Shown: positions 45,351 through 53,456 of the stretch, in pieces
Position numbering within the stretch: position 1 is the first letter of the stretch
Layout of the letters: each line of letters opens with the position of its first letter
From: Bifidobacterium imperatoris
Lineage (GTDB): Bacteria > Actinomycetota > Actinomycetes > Actinomycetales > Bifidobacteriaceae
Direction: 5' to 3'
DNA length: 64,000 nt
Assembly (NCBI RefSeq): GCF_002860405.1
Contig: NZ_NMWV01000014.1
Location: 1-64,000 of the forward strand
The notes under the pieces: generated by a model
Seen by the model: the letters and a program-made list of their open reading frames with translations, nothing else
Database searches by the model: none
What the model was told of the DNA's origin: nothing
Translations under genes and position numbers: made by a program

Positions 45351-46853
45351 ATGCAGTTGCAGTTGAACCGGCGCAGCAGCGTGCCGCTGTATAGGCAGCT
45401 GGCCGGTGAATTGCGTGAGCAAATCGTCTCCGGCGCTCTTGCGGAAGGCTACCGCTTACCTCCCGAACGCGAGCTTGCAAAACGGCTGGAAGTCAATCGC
45501 ACCACAGTGTTGCAGGCATACCAGCAGCTCAAAGATGAAGGATTCATCGCATCCAAAGTCGGCAAAGGCACATTCGTATTGCCGCAAACGGTTACTGGCG
45601 ATTTGCAGCCGGCGACGGATGATATCGAACCAACCATCATCCGCCCGCCGTGGTCCGTATTGTTCAGCGATTACTCCAACCGATTCACGTACCATGACAT
45701 TGCTGTGGCGAATCGTGCGCAAAATGGTCAATCACTGATTGACTTCGCCACCGGTTCGCCAAACCCAGCTGATATTCCCGATGATTTGCTTCGCTCGGTA
45801 AGCTTGGAAGCATTCGCATCGCACGAATTCGACGGGCAGCCGGAATCTCCGATTGAAGGATTCCCTGAACTGCGCGAACTATTGGCCGAACATATGCGCT
45901 CCCGAGGCGTGCATTGTAATGCGCGCAATGTGATGGTGCTATCAGGCTCCGAACAAGGCATCGACCTGTGCGTACGCGCATTCATTAACCCTGGAGACTG
46001 CGTGCTCGTGGAACAATCCACGTTCTTTCCGGCTCTGCAGGCCTTCCGGTCAGCCGATGCTCGAATCGTGGGCGTACCCGTGGATGCATACGGTATGCGA
46101 ACCGACCTATTGGAAGGTTACTGTGCCCGATTCCATCCAAAATTCATCTACACAATTCCGACTTTCCAGAATCCGACCGGCTCAACAATGCCGGCAGCAC
46201 GCCGCAAAGAACTCATCGATGTGGCGCGACGCTACCAGTGCCTCATCATCGAGGACGATGCATACGGGGAACTCTGGTATGGGGGAGTGGATACGGCGAA
46301 TAGTGATGCCAATCGCCCGGTGCCTCTCAAAGGTATGGAAAATGCAGGATACGTAATGTATCTCTCCACCTTCTCAAAAACCGTAACATCAGGATTGCGA
46401 ACCGGATGGATTGTAGCGGACCCTCATGTGATCGGGCGATTGGCCGCCTTGCGCCGCATGGTCGATCAGCATACGAGCACATCATCGCAACGCATCTGTT
46501 TGGAACTGCTCAAAGAAGGACGCATCGCCGAGCATGTGAAAACATTGACGGTCGCTTATCAGCAGCGACGAGATACAGCAGTGGCGGCATTGGAACACTA
46601 TGCAACTGCCGGTATGACATGGAATGTACCGGAAGGCGGCTACTACATTTGGGTGACGTTACCGGAAGGCGTGCGCTCGCTGGAAGTACTTGACCGATGC
46701 CGTGCGAAAGGCGTCACGTTCATGCCAGGAAGCGTTTTTGATGTTGATGAAACGGATGATTCACATATTCGGCTGAATATGGTGCATCCGGATGCTGCTG
46801 ATATTGAACGCGGCATCCGGATGATTTGCGAATCGATTGCTCAGGCAAGCTGA
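45351..46853 (+). CDS. MocR/PdxR-family regulator (GntR winged helix plus aminotransferase domain)
   Basis: A 500-residue regulator. Residues 1-80 form a GntR winged helix (VPLYRQLAGELREQIVSG, LPPERELAKRLEVNRTTVLQAYQQL). The rest is an aminotransferase-like fold with the PLP lysine in YLSTFSKTV and the PLP-binding IIEDDAYGEL and GSEQGIDL motifs. GGAGG is 6 nt before the ATG. Placed after pdxST it may be PdxR and control PLP synthesis. It also overlaps the convergent phnX gene by 13 bp, so control of the AEP genes is possible. The repeats directly upstream are candidate sites. Confidence 0.9.
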   Translation: MQLQLNRRSSVPLYRQLAGELREQIVSGALAEGYRLPPERELAKRLEVNRTTVLQAYQQLKDEGFIASKVGKGTFVLPQTVTGDLQPATDDIEPTIIRPPWSVLFSDYSNRFTYHDIAVANRAQNGQSLIDFATGSPNPADIPDDLLRSVSLEAFASHEFDGQPESPIEGFPELRELLAEHMRSRGVHCNARNVMVLSGSEQGIDLCVRAFINPGDCVLVEQSTFFPALQAFRSADARIVGVPVDAYGMRTDLLEGYCARFHPKFIYTIPTFQNPTGSTMPAARRKELIDVARRYQCLIIEDDAYGELWYGGVDTANSDANRPVPLKGMENAGYVMYLSTFSKTVTSGLRTGWIVADPHVIGRLAALRRMVDQHTSTSSQRICLELLKEGRIAEHVKTLTVAYQQRRDTAVAALEHYATAGMTWNVPEGGYYIWVTLPEGVRSLEVLDRCRAKGVTFMPGSVFDVDETDDSHIRLNMVHPDAADIERGIRMICESIAQAS

Positions 46854-47623
46854 GTGAGCAGCGTCGGCAGTTCGGCCATCGTGTCGATCACGGCGTCGGC
46901 ACCAGCGTTGACGAACGCGTCGCGTGCGGCTGCGCGAGCTTTGGCCTTATCGGCATCAGACAATGCGTTGAATTCGTCCTCAGAGAGCGCCATTTGAGAG
47001 CTGCCCTCCGTCACGCCGATGGTGAAGACACCGGCATTCTTGCCTTCGCGAATATCGGAAAGCGTGTCTCCCACCTTAGCGGCCTTGCGCACATCAGTGA
47101 CGCCCAACTTCTCAAGATTCCTGAACACCATGTACGGGTACGGGCGGCCAAAACCGTTCGTACCGTCCGGGCTAATCCAGAAATCCGGAGCATAGCCATT
47201 CTCGGCGGCCTTCGGAACCACAATCTCCATCATCTTATCCGTGTAGCCAGTGGTGGAACCGATCTTGATGCCGGCTTCACGCAGCGCGGCAACCGCATCC
47301 ACCACACCCGGCTTCGGGTCGGCGAAACCATCGAGAATGGAAAGCAGTTTCGGCTCAAAATGGCTGTAGACGGCATCCACATCCGCATCGGTGGGGGCTG
47401 CGCCATGCTCATCCTCCCAAGCGCGAGCAATGCGATTCATGTGCAGCATCGTATTGATATGGTCATGCTTCAGCATGCCCATCGGCTTGCGGGTTTCGGC
47501 CATCGTGGGCTCGATACCGAACTCCTTGAACGCCTCCTGGAAGGCGCGAACCGGAGCAAAGCAGCCATAATCCACAGTGGTGCCGGCCCAATCAAAAATA
47601 ACAGCTTCAAAACGGTTGGTCAT
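46841..47623 (-). CDS. phnX: Phosphonoacetaldehyde hydrolase
   Basis: HAD-family enzyme of 260 residues that splits phosphonoacetaldehyde to acetaldehyde and phosphate. The nucleophile Asp11 is in FDWAGTTVD, and Lys52 in PMGMLKHDH forms the Schiff base that marks PhnX. TTGYTDKMM, and KVGDTLSDIREG with the acidic metal residues, complete the HAD core. It is downstream of phnW on the same strand, separated by a structured repeat, and overlaps the end of the convergent MocR gene. Confidence 0.95.
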   Translation of the reverse strand: MTNRFEAVIFDWAGTTVDYGCFAPVRAFQEAFKEFGIEPTMAETRKPMGMLKHDHINTMLHMNRIARAWEDEHGAAPTDADVDAVYSHFEPKLLSILDGFADPKPGVVDAVAALREAGIKIGSTTGYTDKMMEIVVPKAAENGYAPDFWISPDGTNGFGRPYPYMVFRNLEKLGVTDVRKAAKVGDTLSDIREGKNAGVFTIGVTEGSSQMALSEDEFNALSDADKAKARAAARDAFVNAGADAVIDTMAELPTLLTQLA

Positions 47624-47662
47624 GTGAGAATTCCTTTATCGTTGAATGCGGTATGTAAGGAA

Positions 47663-47792
47663 GGCTTGGTGATGTGGTGTGTGCTTTCCGACTGTAAGCA
47701 GCGCAGGCGTGTGCTAAGCTCTGCGAGCACGCGCCGGAGCGAGGCCAAACGGCCTTGAGTGTGTCGGGAAGCACACGCCACATCACCAAGCC
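47663..47792. repeat. Structured inverted element, copy 1 (between phnW and phnX)
   Basis: An outer stem of 30 bp (47663-47692 with 47763-47792, 28 of 30 pairs) encloses a 70-nt core. Read on the minus strand the core holds two hairpins: AGGCCG-TT-TGGCCT and GGCGCGTGC/GCACACGCC (8 of 9). The core is about 90 percent identical to the copy at 49137, which lies in opposite orientation on the other side of phnW. Confidence 0.85.
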
Positions 47793-47800
47793 GGCAATAG

Positions 47801-49009
47801 TCAGGCGGTGAGCTTGACGTTGGCGGGGGCGGTGGCCTTGATCGGTTCGCCGGCCTTATCCATAGCGGCAATGGCTTCCGGCACGGAGACGGAGCCGGTA
47901 GCGGCCTGAAGCAGGCCGCGCTCACCCATGTAGAGGGCCAGCAGCTCGGTCACTTTTTCAATATCATCGGTGTAGATTTCACCGATGTTGCCCAGACGGA
48001 AGGTGTCTTCGTTGGTGAGCTTGCCCGGGTAGATGGCGTAACCGCGTTCCTTGATGAACTCGTACATGTCGTGGAAGTCGAACTTGGTGCCTTCCGGGTA
48101 GAGGAAGGTGGTGATGATCGGACCCTGATGGTCCTTGAGGAACACGCGGAAGCCAAGTGCCTTCATGCGGGCGATAAGCAGATGGTTGTTGAGCGTGTAG
48201 CGAGCGGAGCGGGCCGGAATGCCACCTTCGGCGAACATTTCGTCAAGCGCCTTGGAGAAAGCGAGCACCACGTGGGTGGGGGAGGTGTAACGCCACTTGC
48301 CGTTGGCCTTCTCGAGGGTGTTCCACTGATCCCACAGGTCAAGGGAGAGGGAACGGGCCTTGCCCTTGGAGGCTTCCAGCTTGGCCTCGTTGCAGATGAT
48401 GAAGCTGAAGCCAGGCACACCCTGAATGCACTTGTTGGCGGAGGAGACGAGGAAGTCGATGCCCCAGTCGGCCACCGGAATATCCACGCCGCCGAAGGAG
48501 CTCATGGCATCCACCATGAAAGTGCAGCCGTGCTTCTTGGCCACAGCGGCCACGGCCTGAATGTCGTTCAGCAGGCCGGAGGTGGTTTCGGAGTGAATCA
48601 TCGAAACGTGGGTGATGGTCGGGTCGGCAGCAAGGTATTCCTCAACCTTGGCGGCATCCGGGATGCGATCGTACGGCTCGGCGTACTGGGTGTAGGCGAT
48701 GCCGGCGTGGTCGCAGATCTTGGCCTGACGGTCGCCGTAAGCACCGTTGGTGCACAGCAGCACCTTCTCATCCTTGCCGATTACGGAGGTCAGCACGCTT
48801 TCCACGCCGAAGGTGCCGGAGCCCTGCATCAGCACGACGGTGTAATCGTCGGCGTTCACGTGGGCGAGTTCGAGCAGCTGGCGGCGAATCTTCTGGGTGA
48901 TCTGCTGGTAATCCTCATCCCAAGTGCAGTGGTCGAAGAGCATCTCTTCCTTGACCGTGCGGGTGGTGGTCAGCGGGCCGGGGGTCAGCAGCTTGTATTC
49001 GTTTGCCAT
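47801..49009 (-). CDS. phnW: 2-aminoethylphosphonate-pyruvate transaminase
   Basis: PLP aminotransferase of 402 residues that turns AEP and pyruvate into phosphonoacetaldehyde and alanine. The N-terminus LLTPGPLTTT and the catalytic Lys193 in SSANKCIQGVPGF are the PhnW signature; MQGSGTFGVES binds the cofactor. About 35 residues extend past the usual PhnW end. A GAAAGGAAATCC ribosome site precedes the start. It lies between the AEP transporter and phnX genes, all on the minus strand, and is flanked by two inverted copies of a structured repeat. Confidence 0.95.
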   Translation of the reverse strand: MANEYKLLTPGPLTTTRTVKEEMLFDHCTWDEDYQQITQKIRRQLLELAHVNADDYTVVLMQGSGTFGVESVLTSVIGKDEKVLLCTNGAYGDRQAKICDHAGIAYTQYAEPYDRIPDAAKVEEYLAADPTITHVSMIHSETTSGLLNDIQAVAAVAKKHGCTFMVDAMSSFGGVDIPVADWGIDFLVSSANKCIQGVPGFSFIICNEAKLEASKGKARSLSLDLWDQWNTLEKANGKWRYTSPTHVVLAFSKALDEMFAEGGIPARSARYTLNNHLLIARMKALGFRVFLKDHQGPIITTFLYPEGTKFDFHDMYEFIKERGYAIYPGKLTNEDTFRLGNIGEIYTDDIEKVTELLALYMGERGLLQAATGSVSVPEAIAAMDKAGEPIKATAPANVKLTA

Positions 49010-49136
49010 TGGTGGATTTCCTTTCTTGGATTCTGCGGCCGAGTCTAATCAGCCACGTAGTGTCTGTAATCTTCTACGTAGTTTTATAAAGACAGACGGA
49101 GTGTCGTATGTAGTTCTGTATGTGATGAGTGTTGGC

Positions 49137-49264
49137 GCGTTTGGTTGGCATGTATGATGCCCGACACACTCAAGGCCGTTCGGCCTCGCTCCGGCGTGTG
49201 CCCGCGGAGCTTAGCACACGCCTTCGCTGCTTACGGTCGGGCATCACACATCCCAACCAAACGC
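49137..49264. repeat. Structured inverted element, copy 2 (upstream of phnW)
   Basis: An outer stem of 29 bp (49137-49165 with 49236-49264, 27 of 29 pairs) encloses a 70-nt core with hairpins AGGCCG-TT-CGGCCT and GGCGTGTGC/GCACACGCC (9 of 9). The core matches copy 1 at about 63 of 70 positions, but most of the outer arm does not, although it pairs with itself in each copy. It lies between the transporter fusion gene and phnW. Apart from it, 49010-49300 shows no gene. Confidence 0.85.
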
Positions 49265-49300
49265 TGCGCAATGCATGATTTGTAGAACCAGGACCTGTGA

Positions 49301-52180
49301 TTATTTGCCCTGCGCGAGGCGCTTGCATTCAGATGAGAAGTCCTGGTGCTCTTGCAGCAGGTCCACGGTCAGGGGCTTCGGGAAGGTCTTGGAGCGCTTG
49401 GAGGCGTTCGCCGGAGCCTTCTCGCCCTGGTGGAGCGGCGTCGGATAGGTCTTCAGCAGCTCCTTGCGGCCTTCGTCGATGATCACGCCGGCCATCTTCT
49501 GTGCCTTCGGGCTGGTCTTGGCGCCCTTATCGAGCACGGCCACCGATTCAGTCAGCGAGTAGTTGCCTTCCTCGGGGTCCACGTAATCGATCGGCAGCCC
49601 CTTCTTCTTATCGGCCACGGCCTGATGGCGCAGGCCGAAACCGATTGCCACTTCGCCGGAACGCACGGCCTTCAACGGTCCTGAGCCGGACTGTTCAAGG
49701 TGCGGGCCCGCGTTGCGGTAGATGGAGGTCAGAATCTGCTTGCCTTCATCGCCGGTACCATAGGCGTCGGCGATGGCCTGAATCATCAGCCAACCGGTGG
49801 AGGAGCCTTCCATATCCGGCACGGAAATCAGGCCCTTGTACTGTGGGTCGGCCAAATCATTGAAGCTCTTCGGCTCGGGCACTCCGGCTTCCTTCAGCGC
49901 GGTGGTGTTCACGATGATCGCACCTTCTTGCGCAGTGGTGGGGGATCGGTAGGCGGGAGCCTTGGAATTCTCGGAGGTGCCGAGCAGCTTGGAGTGCACG
50001 TCGGTCAGATCGGCGAACATATGGTTGCGATCCTGCGCAGAATCCACGTAGTAGGAGCTCATGGTGAGCATGTCCGCTTCGAGAGCCTTGCCTTCGGCGA
50101 GCATCTTGCCGCCGAGTTCGGAGGTGCCGAAGCTTTGGATGATGTACTGGTTCTTGAAACCGTTGTTATCCAAAGCATGCTGGAAGGCCACTACAGCCTC
50201 ATCGTCGGCGTTTGTGTAAATCACCACTTGGCCATTGGTGCTTGCGGTCGCCGTAGCTCCGAAACCGAAGCCGACTAGCAGCACGGCGAGCACCGCGGAC
50301 AGCCCTGCAGTGAAGGCGTTGCGAGCCTTGCGGTTGCCGGAAGTCGGCAGCGGGAAGTCCGGCGTGCCGGTATGCGCGGCCTGTGCGGCGGCGGTCAGTC
50401 GCGTATCGGCGGCGACCGTGGAACGGGCGGCGGCCAGCTGCGGGGTCTTGACAGTCGCGCGGGCGGCAACCTTAGCGCGCTCAGCCGAGCGGTCGCGCGT
50501 GGCGAAGGCAATCACACCCTTGACCACCAGGTTGGTGACCAGAATCAGCAGCGAGAGCACGAACACGTCATCGAACTTGGCGATGTGCTGCAATGCGGAG
50601 ATCTTCGTGGTGATCACCTGCGTGCGGGCACCGGTCAGGAAGACCACTGCGGAAATCGTCACCATAGCGTTGACGAAGTAGTAGCCGAAGACCTGCAGAA
50701 TGGTAGGCCATGCGTTTGGCGTGACCACGCGCACGATGGTTTTGATCCAGTTATCGCCCATAAGCTTGGCTGTGGTTTCCCAACCGGCGTTCATCTTGGA
50801 GAGCGAATCTTTAATCATCTGGTATGGGGTGGCGAAGTAGTGGATGATGTTCGCAATAATCAGAATCCAGAACGTGTTCTGCAGCGAGGAGCCGGAGAAG
50901 GCGAACAGGAAGGCGATGCCGAGCACCATGCCAGGCACGGTGTTGATGATTGCGGAGATTGCGTCCACCGAGCGCTTCGCCCAGTTCGGCAACTTGGAGC
51001 GAGAGGTCACGAGACCCGCGGCGTAAGCGAACAGGCAGCCCACGATGGCGGTCATCACGGCCACGTACAGCGAGTTGGTGAACACTTGCGTCAGTTCGGA
51101 ATCGGTGAACATGTTCGTAATGTGCGAGAAGGTGGGCGCCACATTGAACGGCCATTCGGTGACGAACGGAATCAGCAGAATCACGGCGAACACCGAGAGC
51201 GTGCACACCAGCACCACCACGGAAGCGATGCCGCACGCCCAGTCGCGGCGCTTGCCCTTCGGCAGTTCAACCTGGCTGATTTGCTTGTAACGGATGGCGA
51301 AACGCTCCAGCACGGTCATCAGAATGATGGAGATGATCGAAGGAATAAGCATGAACACGGCGATCACTGCACCACGGTTGAAGTTCGGAATGGAACCAAG
51401 CATCTGGTTGAACAAGGTCATAGCCAGCACGTCATACTCGCCGCCCACCGAAGTCGGAATGCCATAGTCGGTAAACGCGAGGAAGAACGACTGGATAAAC
51501 GCCACGGCCCTCGTGCCAATCAACGGCCGCAACACAGTGTTGAGGAACGTGGTGAAGGGCTTATCTCCCATAATGTGCGAGACGATGATGAACTTCTTAT
51601 CCACGAACTGGAAGCTGTTGTTGATCAGCAGGAAGCAGGTAGGCAGCGTGTAGATCACGTAGCCCATCAACAGGCCGTTGAAACCATAGATATCGAACAG
51701 CTGATGCCCGAACAGGCGAGTGATCAGACCCTGCTTGCCGAACGAGTAGATGATGGCGAAACCGTAGGTGATGGTCGGCAGCAGCATCGGCAGCTGGGCG
51801 AGCAACGCTACGGCCTTCTTGAATCCGGCCGGCACATTCGTGCAATTGATGGTGTAAGCCAGCAGGAATGCCAGCAGCACGGCCACCAGCGCGGAGGTGG
51901 CGGAAACGGCCAGCGAGTTAGTGATCGAGCGGGTGAACTCCGGACGGGAGAGCACGGCCGCATAGTTGGAGAGCGTTGCGGCGCCGGAAGCGGTGGTGAA
52001 GGAGCGGATGATGACCAGCACCATAGGTACCACGAGGAACGCGGCGAAACAGACGGCCACAATAGCCAGCAGCGTCCATAATTCAGTCTGCTTCGGAGCG
52101 CGCGGGCGGCGCTCATAGTTGACGATCTCAGGGCGGATGTTAGGCAGCTGCTTGCCTGCCTGAATGGATTCGACGGACAT
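49301..52180 (-). CDS. AEP-type ABC transporter: two permease domains fused to a substrate-binding domain
   Basis: A 959-residue fusion. Residues 35-295 and 315-565 are two FbpB/PhnU-V-type permease domains, each with an EAA-type loop (NKK-like FVDKKFIIVSHIMGDKP at 192-208; AGWETTAKLMGDN at 465-477). A linker of about 55 residues (Ala/Thr/Arg-rich) leads to one hydrophobic segment at 622-642, which should place the rest outside. Residues 650-959 form an iron/AEP-type family 1 binding protein (VVIYTNADDEAVVAF, EADMLTMSSYYVDS). Neighbours phnW and phnX make AEP the likely ligand. The gene lies 3 nt from the ATPase stop. Fusion of permeases with the binding protein is unusual for this class. Confidence 0.88.
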   Translation of the reverse strand: MSVESIQAGKQLPNIRPEIVNYERRPRAPKQTELWTLLAIVAVCFAAFLVVPMVLVIIRSFTTASGAATLSNYAAVLSRPEFTRSITNSLAVSATSALVAVLLAFLLAYTINCTNVPAGFKKAVALLAQLPMLLPTITYGFAIIYSFGKQGLITRLFGHQLFDIYGFNGLLMGYVIYTLPTCFLLINNSFQFVDKKFIIVSHIMGDKPFTTFLNTVLRPLIGTRAVAFIQSFFLAFTDYGIPTSVGGEYDVLAMTLFNQMLGSIPNFNRGAVIAVFMLIPSIISIILMTVLERFAIRYKQISQVELPKGKRRDWACGIASVVVLVCTLSVFAVILLIPFVTEWPFNVAPTFSHITNMFTDSELTQVFTNSLYVAVMTAIVGCLFAYAAGLVTSRSKLPNWAKRSVDAISAIINTVPGMVLGIAFLFAFSGSSLQNTFWILIIANIIHYFATPYQMIKDSLSKMNAGWETTAKLMGDNWIKTIVRVVTPNAWPTILQVFGYYFVNAMVTISAVVFLTGARTQVITTKISALQHIAKFDDVFVLSLLILVTNLVVKGVIAFATRDRSAERAKVAARATVKTPQLAAARSTVAADTRLTAAAQAAHTGTPDFPLPTSGNRKARNAFTAGLSAVLAVLLVGFGFGATATASTNGQVVIYTNADDEAVVAFQHALDNNGFKNQYIIQSFGTSELGGKMLAEGKALEADMLTMSSYYVDSAQDRNHMFADLTDVHSKLLGTSENSKAPAYRSPTTAQEGAIIVNTTALKEAGVPEPKSFNDLADPQYKGLISVPDMEGSSTGWLMIQAIADAYGTGDEGKQILTSIYRNAGPHLEQSGSGPLKAVRSGEVAIGFGLRHQAVADKKKGLPIDYVDPEEGNYSLTESVAVLDKGAKTSPKAQKMAGVIIDEGRKELLKTYPTPLHQGEKAPANASKRSKTFPKPLTVDLLQEHQDFSSECKRLAQGK

Positions 52181-52183
52181 GGC

Positions 52184-52981
52184 TCAGGCCTCCTGCCCTG
52201 CGAGCGCGTGAGCTTTTTCGTCGGCCTCGGCTTCGTTGAACAGCGAGTAGATGTTGTTGCGCTTCGCCTCAAGCTGGTGCAGGATGAACTTCTTGACGAA
52301 GTCGCTTGCCGGATGCTCGATAATGTTCTCCGGCGTATCGAACTGGGCGATCTTGCCGTGGTTGATGATGAGCACCTTGTCGCTCATCGTGCAGGCTTCC
52401 TCGGGATCGTGGGTGACCATGATGGTGGTGAGCTTGTACTGGTCCACGATCTGCTTGATCTTGGCCTTGATGGATTCCTTGATCACGCCGTCCAATGCGG
52501 AAAGTGGCTCGTCGAGCAGCAGCAGCTTCGGCTTCATCACCAGTGTGCGGGCCAACGCCACGCGTTGCTTCTGGCCACCGGACAGCTCGTCAATGTGCTT
52601 GTTCAGGTGCTCTTCCAAACCGAGCAGCTTGATAAGCTCCTTGATTTCCGCTTCGGAGGAGATGCCGGGGTTGTTGCGAAGACCATAGGTGATGTTCTCG
52701 TAAGCGGTGAGGTTCGGGAACAGGGCGTAATCCTGGAATACGATGTTGAAGCCGCGCTTCTCCATCGGCACCTGGGTCAGATCCTCGCCGTTGTACAAGA
52801 TCTGGCCGCTGGTGGCATCGGTAATGCCAAGAATGATGTTGAGCAGCGTAGTTTTGCCGCCGCCGGAGGGACCAAGGATGGACATGATTTGGCCATCGCC
52901 CAAGGTGAGGCTGATGCCGTTCAACACATGAGTGTCACCGAACGATTTGGTGATGTTTTTCAGTTCGAGCATATTTCCCAA
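52184..52981 (-). CDS. AEP-type ABC transporter ATPase
   Basis: A 265-residue ATPase with Walker A GPSGGGKT (about residues 39-46), signature LSGGQKQR, Walker B LLLLDEPLSALD and H-loop MVTHD. It resembles PotA/FbpC/PhnT-type importers, but is shorter, without the C-terminal TOBE domain. First gene of the minus-strand operon ATPase - fusion permease/binding protein - phnW - phnX. Confidence 0.92.
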   Translation of the reverse strand: MGNMLELKNITKSFGDTHVLNGISLTLGDGQIMSILGPSGGGKTTLLNIILGITDATSGQILYNGEDLTQVPMEKRGFNIVFQDYALFPNLTAYENITYGLRNNPGISSEAEIKELIKLLGLEEHLNKHIDELSGGQKQRVALARTLVMKPKLLLLDEPLSALDGVIKESIKAKIKQIVDQYKLTTIMVTHDPEEACTMSDKVLIINHGKIAQFDTPENIIEHPASDFVKKFILHQLEAKRNNIYSLFNEAEADEKAHALAGQEA

Positions 52982-53456
52982 CTTGCCTTCCGCAGCTCAC
53001 TGCAGAATTGAATTTTCCGGACATTCAACATTCAGTTATGCGCGGCCAAAACCGCTAGGTCGTACTTTCATAGTCCGGCAAAAGTGGGTGGCGTGAATCT
53101 TACATTGGGGAAAGCTCAAGGAAGCGACGGTGAACAGTAAGTAAAACTACATGTTTTACCCGTAGTCGCCGTAGTTTGTCGATAATTGCGTAGGTGCGCT
53201 GCCTCGAAAGCGACCAAGCTGAGTTCCTGCCAACGGCTTTACTTCCAACAACATGCATATATCTGCAATTTGCTATCCGTTCACCCTGCCGTAAACAAGG
53301 CTCTAATAAAAAAGTCGGGAGCGCAGCCCAATCGCCAGTAAGGATAAGTGCCAATTTGCGCAAAAAAGGTCGGAAAACAGCACGCCGAGACTACGTACTA
53401 GGCAAGGCGTTCCGATACTATTAACCACGTCAGAATGGCTTAAACACGGAGGATTC
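52982..53456. other. Divergent intergenic region before the AEP operon
   Basis: 475 bp without a supported gene, between the divergent AEP operon and the ArsB/CitMHS-type transporter gene. A dyad GTAAAAC-TACAT-GTTTTAC lies at 53141-53159. The CACGGTGTGG motif found upstream of the MocR gene was not seen here. Base composition is lower in G+C near 53250-53420. Confidence 0.5.

Noticed and set aside
53100..53424. Small open frames before the ArsB/CitMHS-type gene
   Set aside because: No ribosome site, no conserved features, and mixed base composition; treated as intergenic.
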